From positions 177,640-241,639 of the forward strand of contig NZ_FXXQ01000005.1 of NCBI RefSeq assembly GCF_900184815.1: 64,000 nt of DNA. Reading direction: 5' to 3'. The DNA is from Boseongicola aestuarii. GTDB lineage: Bacteria > Pseudomonadota > Alphaproteobacteria > Rhodobacterales > Rhodobacteraceae. Shown in pieces: positions 16,354-24,521 of this stretch. The position numbers and the translations under genes are program-made. The notes beneath the pieces were generated by a model that was not told the DNA's origin, did no database searches, and was given only the letters and a program-made list of their open reading frames with translations. Each line of letters starts with the position of its first letter. The first letter of the stretch is position 1.

Positions 16354-17201
16354 TGTTCCCTACCCCAATCCAGAAACGCCCCGTCGCAAATCAGATCGCC
16401 TACAAAACCTTCCTGCCGATCGCGCTGATCGTCTGGCTATTGCCACTGATCGCCGTCGCCGTGTTCTCGATCAAACCCGACACCGACTTCACCCAAGGCA
16501 ACTACTGGGGCATGCCCGGCTCATTCGAGGGCTTCACCAACTACGGCATGGTGTTCTTCAACTCCGACATGCCGCGCTACATGCTGAACTCGTTCCTGAT
16601 CACCATCCCGACAGTGATCGGTGCCGTCGCCCTTTCGGCAATGGCCGGCTTCGCCCTTGGCATCTACAACTTCAAATCGAACATCTGGATCTTCTTCATG
16701 TTCGTCGCGGGTAACTTCGTGCCGTTTCAGATCCTCATGGTGCCCGTGCGCGACCTCACCCTCGACATGGGGCTCTACAACACGAAAACCGGCCTCGTCC
16801 TGTTCCACATCGCCTTTCAGACCGGGTTCTGCACCCTTTTCATGCGAAACTTCATCCGCCAACTGCCCTTCCCGCTGATCGAAGCGGCCCGCGTCGAAGG
16901 TATCGCGGAATGGCGTATCTTCTGGTACGTCGTCCTGCCGCTGATGAAACCCGCCCTCGCGGCCCTCGCTGTGCTGATCTTCACCTTCATCTGGAACGAC
17001 TACTTCTGGGCCGTGGTGCTGACGCAAGGCCCCGAAAGCCAGCCTGTCACCGCCGGTATCACATCGTTCAACGCGCAATTCCGCGCCGCCTATCATCTGA
17101 TGAGCGCGGGCTCTATTGTCGCTGCCCTGCCCCCCGTGCTGATGTTCTTCCTCATGCAAAAGCACTTCATCGCAGGCCTGACACTTGGTGCCGTGAAATA
17201 A
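16353..17201 (+). CDS. ABC sugar importer, permease subunit 2
   Basis: A 282-residue inner-membrane protein of the MalG type with about six spans. The EAA motif reads EAARVEGIAEWRIFWYVVLP near residue 178, followed by MKPALAALAVLIFTFIWNDY, which is typical of carbohydrate permeases. It overlaps the YjbR-like gene by one base and the alpha-galactosidase start by one base, consistent with a tightly coupled operon. Confidence 0.94.
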   Translation: MFPTPIQKRPVANQIAYKTFLPIALIVWLLPLIAVAVFSIKPDTDFTQGNYWGMPGSFEGFTNYGMVFFNSDMPRYMLNSFLITIPTVIGAVALSAMAGFALGIYNFKSNIWIFFMFVAGNFVPFQILMVPVRDLTLDMGLYNTKTGLVLFHIAFQTGFCTLFMRNFIRQLPFPLIEAARVEGIAEWRIFWYVVLPLMKPALAALAVLIFTFIWNDYFWAVVLTQGPESQPVTAGITSFNAQFRAAYHLMSAGSIVAALPPVLMFFLMQKHFIAGLTLGAVK

Positions 17202-19282
17202 TGCAAACCTGGAGACTGGACGACGACCGGCAGACACTTGTCCTGGCCGCCCGTCGCGCGCGCTTGCCGGAAGTTATCTACTGGGGCGCGCCGCTGCCAA
17301 GCAACGAAACCCTCGAAACGCTGGCCGAGGCCCATCGCCTCGACGTGACCGGCGGCATGCTCGACGAGAACCCCGATCTTTCAATCTGCCCGGAAGCCGT
17401 GCGCACCTTTCCGGGTCAGCCGGGCCTGATCCTGCGCAGCCACGACGGCACACCACTTTTGCCGAAATTCTGCTACGCCAGCGAGGAAACCACCGAACAG
17501 TCCCTCGCGCTCACCTACGCCGATGCCGACAACGGACTGACCTATACCGCGAAAATCGCGCTGGACCCTGAAACCCACGTCCTGACACTGACATCCGAGA
17601 TCAACGCCGCCACCCCCGTCCACCTTCACTGGCTGTCGGCCCCGGTCCTGCCCGCGCCGCAAAACAGTGCCGAGATGATCGACGTCTCCGGGCGCTGGTG
17701 CGGCGAATTCCAACTGAACAAGACCGCATGGTCTCCGGGCATCCGCTACCGTGAAAACCGCACCGGGCGCACAGGCCACGAACATTTCCCCGCGCTCATC
17801 GTGCTGGGCGCAGGCGCGACCAACACGCAAGGCGAAGCATGGGGCTTTCACTACGGCTGGTCCGGCGGTCACCGCATGGTCGCCGAGGAACTCCCCGACG
17901 GCCGCCGCCAAATTCAGTTCGGCCATGCCGCCCGCATGGAACCGGCACCCCAAACCCACTTCAAGACCGCTCCCCTTTACGCGGTCTATTCCTCCGACGG
18001 TCTCAATGGAGTCGCCGTCAGCTACCAGCGTCAGGTCCGGGACCGCATCGTCACCTGGCCCCACGCTGACCGCCCACGCCCGGTGCACTACAACTGCTGG
18101 GAAGCAGTCTATTTCGACCACAAACTCGACGTGTTGAAAGACATCGCCGACCGCGCCGCCAAGCTTGGAGCAGAACGCTTCGTCCTCGACGACGGCTGGT
18201 TCGGCAACCGCGACGACGACACGCAATCCCTGTCGGACTGGGAAGTCGACCCCCGGAAATACCCCGAGGGCCTGCACCCGCTCATTGACCACATCCACAG
18301 CCTCGATATGGCTTTTGGCATCTGGTTCGAACCGGAAATGATCAACCCGAACTCGAACCTGTTCCGCGCCCACCCCGACTGGGCCGCCGGGTCCGAGGAT
18401 CAAATCCTCGGTCGCCAGCAAATGGCCCTCGACATGTCCCGCGACGACGTACGCGACTTCATCTACAACCGCATGAACGCTATCCTTACCGAATACCCGA
18501 TCGACTACATCAAATGGGACCACAACCGCGTGTTGCCCATGCCCGACGCGTCGCAAACCCGGGGCTCCTACGCGCTTATCGATCGTCTGCGCGCCGACTT
18601 CCCGGACGTCGAAATTGAAAGCTGCGCATCTGGTGGCGCGCGCATCGACTTCGGCATCCTCCAGCGCACCCAACGCGTCTGGCTTTCCGATTCAAACGAC
18701 GCACTCGAGCGCCTCCAGATGCAGCACAACGCCGCGCTTTTCCTGCCTGCCGCCATTACCGGCAGCCACGTCGGCCCCCGCATCTGCCACACCTCGGGCC
18801 GCCACCTTGACATCCGTTTTCGCGCATGGGTCGCGGCCCAGCGTCACATGGGCTTCGAGATGGACCCCCGCGAACTCACGGCCGACGAAGTCTCCGTTCT
18901 GACCGAAGTCACCGCATGGTGGAAACACAACCGCCACTGGATGACGACCGCCGACATCCTGCGCCTCGACAGCTCGGACCCCGCCGTCATCGCCGAACAA
19001 CAAGCCGCCCGCGACGGCACGCGTTTCGTGGTCTTCGCCGGCAAAGCGACAACCTCCACCCAGATCGTCCCCCGCCCCCTGCGCCTCACCCGCCTGGATC
19101 GGGACGCGCTTTACAAAGTCACCCTCATCAACCGCACGTCCGCCTCCACCCTTTCACGCGGCACCCCGGCCCTCAAAGAAGGCGCAGTCACCCTGTCCGG
19201 CCAGTACCTCATGAGCCATGGCCTCACCCTCCCCTGGTCCTTCCCCGAAACCATGTGGGTTGTCGAAGGAGAACGCCTTTAA
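17201..19282 (+). CDS. Alpha-galactosidase, glycoside hydrolase family 36
   Basis: Releases galactose from alpha-1,6-galactosides such as melibiose and raffinose. The 693-residue length is standard for GH36. The nucleophile motif YIKWDHNR lies near residue 440 and the acid/base segment VWLSDSNDALERLQ near 500. FVLDDGWFGNRDDDTQSLSDW near 330 and FGIWFEPEMI are further family hallmarks. There is no signal peptide, so it acts in the cytoplasm on imported sugar. ATG 17201 overlaps the permease stop. Placement directly after the importer strongly implies that galactosides are the substrate. Confidence 0.95.
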   Translation: MQTWRLDDDRQTLVLAARRARLPEVIYWGAPLPSNETLETLAEAHRLDVTGGMLDENPDLSICPEAVRTFPGQPGLILRSHDGTPLLPKFCYASEETTEQSLALTYADADNGLTYTAKIALDPETHVLTLTSEINAATPVHLHWLSAPVLPAPQNSAEMIDVSGRWCGEFQLNKTAWSPGIRYRENRTGRTGHEHFPALIVLGAGATNTQGEAWGFHYGWSGGHRMVAEELPDGRRQIQFGHAARMEPAPQTHFKTAPLYAVYSSDGLNGVAVSYQRQVRDRIVTWPHADRPRPVHYNCWEAVYFDHKLDVLKDIADRAAKLGAERFVLDDGWFGNRDDDTQSLSDWEVDPRKYPEGLHPLIDHIHSLDMAFGIWFEPEMINPNSNLFRAHPDWAAGSEDQILGRQQMALDMSRDDVRDFIYNRMNAILTEYPIDYIKWDHNRVLPMPDASQTRGSYALIDRLRADFPDVEIESCASGGARIDFGILQRTQRVWLSDSNDALERLQMQHNAALFLPAAITGSHVGPRICHTSGRHLDIRFRAWVAAQRHMGFEMDPRELTADEVSVLTEVTAWWKHNRHWMTTADILRLDSSDPAVIAEQQAARDGTRFVVFAGKATTSTQIVPRPLRLTRLDRDALYKVTLINRTSASTLSRGTPALKEGAVTLSGQYLMSHGLTLPWSFPETMWVVEGERL

Positions 19283-19290
19283 TGCTTCAC

Positions 19291-19317
19291 CCTTTTCAAA
19301 ATACCACCGCCGGAGGC
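19291..19317 (+). repeat. Dispersed repeat, copy 6 (short, diverged form)
   Basis: CCTTTTCAAAATACCACCGC followed by CGGAGGC resembles copy 4 (TTTTGGCTGAAATATCCCCG then CCGGAGGC). It lies directly after the alpha-galactosidase stop, again at a gene end. Confidence 0.45.
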
Positions 19318-19386
19318 TAATAATCTCTTACGCCCCGCACCAACGCACCAACGTAACACCGACGCTCCACAGACAAGGCATTCACC

Positions 19387-20154
19387 ATGACCGACGCCAT
19401 CTTCCCTGACCTGAAAAACGCATCCGTCTTCATCACCGGCGGCGGCTCCGGCATCGGCGCGAACCTCACCGAAGGTTTCCTCCGCCAGGGTTCGAAGGTC
19501 GCTTTCGTCGGCCGCTCCGACGCTTCCGCCTTTGTCGACGAAATGGAAGCAAAAACCGGCAACCGCCCGCTGTTCCTGCAATGCGACATCACCAAAACAG
19601 ACCTTCTGAAACAACGCGTTGCCGAGGCAACCGAGGCCCACGGCCCCATAACCACCCTCGTCAACAACGCCGCCAACGACGAACGCCACAATACCCTCGA
19701 CGTCACCGAGGACTTCTGGGACTGGATGATGGCGATCAACCTCAAAGCCTACTTCTTTGCCGGTCAGGCCGTGATCCCCGGCATGCGAAAAGCCGGACAC
19801 GGCTCGATTATCAATTTCAGTTCAATCAGTTACATGATGGGTATGGGCGACTACCCCGCCTATACCTCGGCCAATTCCGGCATCAACGGCCTTACCCGCT
19901 CCATGGCCCGCGAGTTCGGCCCCGATAATATCCGTTGCAACGCTATTGCACCCGGCTGGGTCCTGACCGACAAACAGATGGACAAATGGGCAACCCCGGA
20001 AGGCCTCGCCAAACACATGGAACGTATGTGTCTGAAAGAACACTTGAAACCCGACGACATTGTCGGCCCGGTGCTGTTCATGGCTTCCAAAACCAGCAGC
20101 GCCATGACAGGTCAAGCCATGGTCGTTGATGGTGGCGTGGTCGTCACCGGGTAA
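19387..20154 (+). CDS. Short-chain dehydrogenase, candidate galactose 1-dehydrogenase (Lys of YxxxK replaced)
   Basis: A 255-residue Rossmann-fold oxidoreductase. The cofactor motif [11 protein letters not shown] lies near residue 18, NNAAN near 92 and the catalytic Ser in NFSSISYM near 141. The active-site Tyr is in [12 protein letters not shown], but the Lys expected four residues after it is Asn (codon AAT). By position, between the galactosidases and dgoK/dgoA, it should oxidise D-galactose to the lactone. The missing Lys is odd: either a different proton relay is used or the enzyme is impaired. It overlaps dgoK by one base. Confidence 0.88.
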   Translation: MTDAIFPDLKNASVFITGGGSGIGANLTEGFLRQGSKVAFVGRSDASAFVDEMEAKTGNRPLFLQCDITKTDLLKQRVAEATEAHGPITTLVNNAANDERHNTLDVTEDFWDWMMAINLKAYFFAGQAVIPGMRKAGHGSIINFSSISYMMGMGDYPAYTSANSGINGLTRSMAREFGPDNIRCNAIAPGWVLTDKQMDKWATPEGLAKHMERMCLKEHLKPDDIVGPVLFMASKTSSAMTGQAMVVDGGVVVTG

Positions 20155-21065
20155 TGTCAGGCCGCACCACATACGCCGACTGGATCGCCGTCGACTGGGG
20201 CACGTCGAACCTGCGCGCATGGGCGATGCGCGACAATCAGGCCATCGCCGAGGCCACATCCGACAAGGGCATGGGATCGCTCACGAAGCCCGAGTTCGAA
20301 CCCGCCCTCCTTGCCCTCATCAACCCCTGGCTTGGCACTGCCAAAACCCCCGTCTTCGCCTGCGGCATGGTCGGCGCGCGTCAGGGCTGGGTCGAAGCCC
20401 CCTATGGCACCGTCCCTTGCAAACCCCACGGTCAACCCTTCGCCAAACCCCAAACCGCAGATCCCCGCATCAACGTCCACGTCATCCCCGGACTGAAACA
20501 GACCGACACCCCCGACGTCATGCGCGGCGAAGAAACCCAGATCGCAGGCCTCCTAGCGGCCATGCCCAACTTCGACGGCGTCGCCTGTCTGCCCGGCACC
20601 CACACCAAATGGGTCCACATTTCGGCGGGCGAAGTCGTCTCCTTCCGCACCTTCATGACCGGGGAACTCTTTGGTCTCATTGCGAAAACCTCTGTCCTGC
20701 GCCACTCTGTCGGCGCGGGCTGGCACGACGAGGCCTTCGCCACAGCCGTCACCGACACCTTGTCGCGCCCCGAAGCCATGGCCGCCAATCTCTTCGCCAT
20801 CCGCGCCGACCAACTCCTGAACGCCACGGATCCCGGCCGCGCCAAAGCCCGCCTCTCGGGCCTCCTTATCGGCGCCGAACTCGCCGCCGCGCGCCCCTAC
20901 TGGCTCGGGCAGAACATCGTCCTGATCGGCGATCCGACCCTCTCGGAACACTACGCCACAGCCCTCCAGACCCAAGGCGCGCCAAGCCACATCGCCGACG
21001 CCAAAGAAACCACGCTTGCAGGCCTCAGCGCCGCTCGCGCCCTGACACAGGAACCAGCCGAATGA
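20154..21065 (+). CDS. dgoK: 2-dehydro-3-deoxygalactonokinase
   Basis: Phosphorylates 2-keto-3-deoxygalactonate, the fourth step of De Ley-Doudoroff galactose oxidation. The 303-residue protein has the N-terminal ATPase-fold motif [28 protein letters not shown] near residue 65, [13 protein letters not shown] near 122 and [11 protein letters not shown] near 145, all typical of DgoK. ATG 20154 overlaps the previous stop and the end overlaps dgoA by four bases. Confidence 0.95.
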   Translation: MSGRTTYADWIAVDWGTSNLRAWAMRDNQAIAEATSDKGMGSLTKPEFEPALLALINPWLGTAKTPVFACGMVGARQGWVEAPYGTVPCKPHGQPFAKPQTADPRINVHVIPGLKQTDTPDVMRGEETQIAGLLAAMPNFDGVACLPGTHTKWVHISAGEVVSFRTFMTGELFGLIAKTSVLRHSVGAGWHDEAFATAVTDTLSRPEAMAANLFAIRADQLLNATDPGRAKARLSGLLIGAELAAARPYWLGQNIVLIGDPTLSEHYATALQTQGAPSHIADAKETTLAGLSAARALTQEPAE

Positions 21066-21667
21066 GCCGCCCCCTGATCGCCATCCTGCGCGGCATCGAC
21101 CGCCGCGAAGCCGCAGACGTCGCCGCCGCCCTCATCGACGCCGGCATCGACCGCATCGAAGTCCCCCTGAACTCGCCCGACCCCTTCGAAAGCATCGCCC
21201 GAATGGCGCAGGCCCACGGCAAACACGCTCTGATCGGCGCCGGCACGGTGCTGACCGCTAAACATGTCAAACGGGTCCGCAAGGCAGGCGGCAAACTCGT
21301 CGTCTCCCCCAACGTCGACAAATCCGTCGTTAAAGAAACCAAAGCCCTGGGAATGCACTCCTTTCCGGGCGTGCTCACGCCAACCGAATGCTTCAACGCC
21401 CTGAAATGGGGCGCGGATGGACTCAAGGTCTTCCCCGCCTTCCAGATGGGGCAAGACGGCCTCAAAGCCCTGCGCGCCGTCCTGCCTTCCGAAACCCAAG
21501 TCTACATGGTCGGCGGCGTCGGCCCCGAAAACTTCGCCAACTGGCTGAAAGCCGGCGCAAACGGCTTCGGCCTCGGCTCCTTCCTCTACAAACCGGGTGA
21601 CCCCGTCGCAGACATCGCCGCCAAGGCCCGCGACACCGTCGCCGCATGGGACGAGATTACCGCATGA
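21062..21667 (+). CDS. dgoA: 2-dehydro-3-deoxy-6-phosphogalactonate aldolase
   Basis: Cleaves 2-keto-3-deoxy-6-phosphogalactonate to pyruvate and glyceraldehyde-3-phosphate. The 201-residue class I aldolase of the KDPG family has IAILRGI at the start, the catalytic Glu in [16 protein letters not shown] near residue 58, and the Schiff-base Lys in [14 protein letters not shown] near 122. Start is ATG 21062 within the dgoK stop region (ATGA), so the two are coupled. The EVPLNSP signature favours the phosphogalactonate aldolase over the KDPG enzyme. Confidence 0.95.
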   Translation: MSRPLIAILRGIDRREAADVAAALIDAGIDRIEVPLNSPDPFESIARMAQAHGKHALIGAGTVLTAKHVKRVRKAGGKLVVSPNVDKSVVKETKALGMHSFPGVLTPTECFNALKWGADGLKVFPAFQMGQDGLKALRAVLPSETQVYMVGGVGPENFANWLKAGANGFGLGSFLYKPGDPVADIAAKARDTVAAWDEITA

Positions 21668-22518
21668 ACATCTACGACGACACCATCTGCTCACTCGGCG
21701 AAGGCCCGCTATGGCACCCATTGCGCGGCCAACTCTACTGGTTCGACATCCACGGCCAGAAACTCCACACCCGAGAAGACGGCAAAACCCGCACGTGGAG
21801 CTTTGACGAAGACGTCTCCGCCGCAGGCTGGGTCGACGACACCCACCTCCTCGCCGCCTCTGAAACCCGCCTCTTCCGCTTCAACGTCGAAACCGGAGCC
21901 CAGGAAGACATCGTTCCGCTTGAAGCCGACAACCCCGAAACCCGCTCCAACGACGGGCGCGCCGACCCCTATGGCGGCTTCTGGATCGGCACCATGGCGA
22001 AACACGAACGCACCCCCGCAGGCACGATCTATCGTTACTACAAAGGCGAAATACGCCCCCTCTTCGACCAGATCACCATCCCAAACGCCATCTGCTTCAC
22101 GCCCGACAAATCCCAGGCCTACTATTGCGACACCATCGACAACCTGATGAAACGCGTCTCCCTCGACGCCGAGGGCTGGCCCACAGGCGAGCCTGAGGTT
22201 TGGCTCGACCTCTCTGGCAAACCCTTCGGCGCAGACGGCGCGGTCATCGACGCAGATGGCAACATCTGGAACGCCCAGTGGAACGGCTGGCGCATCGCCA
22301 AGTATGCCCCCGACGGCACCTTCCTCGATGAGGTCAAGATCAACGCCGCCCACACCTCCTGCCCCGCCTTCGGAGGAGCCGACCTCACAACGCTCTTCTG
22401 CACCACCGCCGGGGGTCGCGTGACGGAGGCAGACCGCGCCAAATCAGGCGACCACGGCAAAGTTTTTTCGATGGAAACCACCACCAAAGGCCAGGCCGAA
22501 CACCAAGTCCTCCTATGA
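21664..22518 (+). CDS. SMP-30/gluconolactonase-family lactonase, candidate galactonolactonase
   Basis: A 284-residue six-bladed propeller of the regucalcin family. Metal ligands are visible: Glu in [10 protein letters not shown] (residue about 12), Asn in [17 protein letters not shown] (about 98) and [10 protein letters not shown], and Asp in [18 protein letters not shown] (about 195). In this operon it most likely hydrolyses galactonolactone to galactonate. It overlaps dgoA by four bases. The role follows from context; the family fold is clear. Confidence 0.93.
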   Translation: MNIYDDTICSLGEGPLWHPLRGQLYWFDIHGQKLHTREDGKTRTWSFDEDVSAAGWVDDTHLLAASETRLFRFNVETGAQEDIVPLEADNPETRSNDGRADPYGGFWIGTMAKHERTPAGTIYRYYKGEIRPLFDQITIPNAICFTPDKSQAYYCDTIDNLMKRVSLDAEGWPTGEPEVWLDLSGKPFGADGAVIDADGNIWNAQWNGWRIAKYAPDGTFLDEVKINAAHTSCPAFGGADLTTLFCTTAGGRVTEADRAKSGDHGKVFSMETTTKGQAEHQVLL

Positions 22519-22528
22519 CCTCCTATTA

Positions 22529-22599
22529 TTGGCCCATAAATATCCCGGGTGGGTCCGGGAGGGCAGCGCCCTCCCGGCGGATCGCCTCGGGAGAGGCGA
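22529..22599 (+). repeat. Dispersed palindromic repeat, copy 5 (upstream of beta-galactosidase)
   Basis: TTGGCCCATAAATATCCCGG leads to a 10-bp hairpin (22555-22564 with 22568-22577, loop AGC) and then a 7-bp hairpin (22582-22588 with 22593-22599). This is the same two-hairpin plan as copy 1. The second hairpin's right arm, GAGAGGCGA, ends seven bases before the beta-galactosidase ATG and contains its only good ribosome site. Confidence 0.78.
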
Positions 22600-22606
22600 C
22601 AAAAGA

Positions 22607-24505
22607 ATGAACCCCACCCTAGGCGTCTGCTACTACCCCGAACACTGGCCAGAAGAGATCTGGGCAACCGATGCCGCACGCATGGTCGACACCGGCCTCA
22701 CGTGGGTGCGCATCGGCGAATTCGCTTGGACCCGCATGGAGCCCAAACCGGGTCAACTTGACCTCGCATGGCTCGACCGCGCCATCGACACACTTGGAAA
22801 CGCTGGCCTCAAAGTCGTCCTCGGCACACCCACCGCCACCCCGCCCCGCTGGATGATCGACAAACATCCCGACATGCTGGCCCGCGACGTCTCAGGCCAG
22901 ATCCGCAAATTCGGCTCCCGCCGCCACTACTGCTTCAGCCATGAAGGCTACCGCGCCGAGAGCGCCCGCATCGCCCGCATTCTTGGCGAACGCTACGGCC
23001 GCCACGAACACGTCCACGCCTGGCAGATCGACAACGAATACGCCTGCCACAATACCACCCTCAGCTATTCCGAAGCCGCTCTATCGGGCTTTCGCAACTG
23101 GCTCGCCCAGAAATACCAAAGCACCGACGCCCTGAACCGCGCATGGGGCAATGTCTTCTGGTCCATGGACTACGACGACTTCGACCAGATCGACCTGCCA
23201 AACCTCACCACCACCGAACCGAACCCCGCCCACGTCCTTGATTTCAAACGCTATTCTTCCGATCAGGTCATCGCCTTCAACAAGGTCCAGACCGACACGC
23301 TCCGCCCCCTTACTGACAAACCCCTGATCCACAACTACATGGGCCGCGAGCTGACATTCGACCATTTCAAACTCGGAGCAGACCTCGATATCGCCAGCTG
23401 GGACAGCTACCCCATCGGCTTCCTCTCTGATCGGCTCGAGGCCGACGAAGCCGACAAGACCAGCTACCTGCGCCAAGGCGATCCCGACAATCAGGCTCTC
23501 CACCACGACCTCTACCGCGCCGTCGGCCGCGGGCGCTGGTGGATCATGGAACAACAACCTGGTCCCGTGAACTGGGCGCCCTGGAACCCCGCACCGCTCC
23601 CCGGAATGGCCCGCCTTTGGGCCTGGGAGGCCATCGCCCACGGAGCAGAAGCCGTCTGCTATTTCCGCTGGCGCCAGGCCCCCTTCGCTCAGGAACAAAA
23701 CCATGCCGGCCTCCTGCGCCCCGACAGCGTCGCAGCCCCGGCCCTCGCCGAAGCCGCACAAGTTGCGCGCGAAATCAAAGATTTTGGCGAGGTCATCCCC
23801 GCCCAAGGGCACGTCGCCTTCCTTTTCGATTATGAGGCTGACTGGGTCTTCGGTACCCAACCCCAAGGTGCGGACTTCAGCTATTTCCGCCTTGTCCTCG
23901 ACGCCTATCGCGCCCTGCGCCGCGCGGGCCTGTCCATCGATATCCTGCCCAAAGACGCCGATCTGGCCGGCTACAAACTCGTCGTCGCCCCCGGCCTCGC
24001 CATCATGGATGACACCCTGAAAACCCGCCTCGCAGAACACGATGGCCACGTCATCGTCGGGCCCCGTTCGGGATCAAAAGACCAAGACGGTGCCATCCCC
24101 GTCCCGCTTCCGCCAAATCTGCCCGGCCTCGACGCAACGGTGACCTTCGTCGAAAGCATCCCCCCCGGCGCGCAGGACCTGCTCGAAGACGCTGGCAGTT
24201 TCGTCCACTGGTCCGAACGCCTCGAAGGCACCGCAAACGTCACGCTCAAAACCAAAAACGACCACCCCGCCCTCGTCACTTCGGGCACCCTGCACTACCT
24301 CGCCGGCTGGCCCGACCGCGCCGCATGGGACCACATCCTGAAACTCATAGCGCCCGCAGCGGGCCTTTATCTCGAAGTCCTCCCACCCGGCCTGCGTGTG
24401 CGCGATACCGCCACACATCGCTTCGCCTTCAACTATGGCGCAGCCCCTGTGCACTGGCGAGGCATTGTCATTCCCCCGGCAGGACTACACTGGGTCGACA
24501 TTTAG
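22607..24505 (+). CDS. Beta-galactosidase, glycoside hydrolase family 42
   Basis: Hydrolyses beta-galactosides to galactose. The 632-residue protein begins MNPTLGVCYYPEHWPEEIW, the GH42 N-terminal hallmark. The acid/base Glu is in WQIDNEYACHNT near residue 143 and the nucleophile Glu in WWIMEQQPGPVNWAPWN near 310; a trimerisation domain and a short C-terminal beta domain follow. No signal peptide, so it is cytoplasmic. It is the last gene of the galactose block and is separated from it by the palindromic repeat, which may tune its expression. Confidence 0.95.
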   Translation: MNPTLGVCYYPEHWPEEIWATDAARMVDTGLTWVRIGEFAWTRMEPKPGQLDLAWLDRAIDTLGNAGLKVVLGTPTATPPRWMIDKHPDMLARDVSGQIRKFGSRRHYCFSHEGYRAESARIARILGERYGRHEHVHAWQIDNEYACHNTTLSYSEAALSGFRNWLAQKYQSTDALNRAWGNVFWSMDYDDFDQIDLPNLTTTEPNPAHVLDFKRYSSDQVIAFNKVQTDTLRPLTDKPLIHNYMGRELTFDHFKLGADLDIASWDSYPIGFLSDRLEADEADKTSYLRQGDPDNQALHHDLYRAVGRGRWWIMEQQPGPVNWAPWNPAPLPGMARLWAWEAIAHGAEAVCYFRWRQAPFAQEQNHAGLLRPDSVAAPALAEAAQVAREIKDFGEVIPAQGHVAFLFDYEADWVFGTQPQGADFSYFRLVLDAYRALRRAGLSIDILPKDADLAGYKLVVAPGLAIMDDTLKTRLAEHDGHVIVGPRSGSKDQDGAIPVPLPPNLPGLDATVTFVESIPPGAQDLLEDAGSFVHWSERLEGTANVTLKTKNDHPALVTSGTLHYLAGWPDRAAWDHILKLIAPAAGLYLEVLPPGLRVRDTATHRFAFNYGAAPVHWRGIVIPPAGLHWVDI

Positions 24506-24521
24506 TTTAACGTTAAACTAA
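24502..24521. terminator. Perfect 20-bp palindrome holding the stop codons of two converging genes
   Basis: TTAGTTTAACGTTAAACTAA is an exact palindrome. Its left TAG (24503-24505) ends the beta-galactosidase gene and its right CTA (24518-24520) is the stop of the minus-strand glycosyltransferase. It is AT-rich with no GC stem, so it may act as a bidirectional transcript end or a protein site rather than a classic terminator. Confidence 0.5.

Noticed and set aside
20126..21061. Long N-terminal extension of the dgoA frame
   Set aside because: The first 312 codons are an off-frame reading of dgoK, rich in Arg and His; real dgoA starts at ATG 21062.
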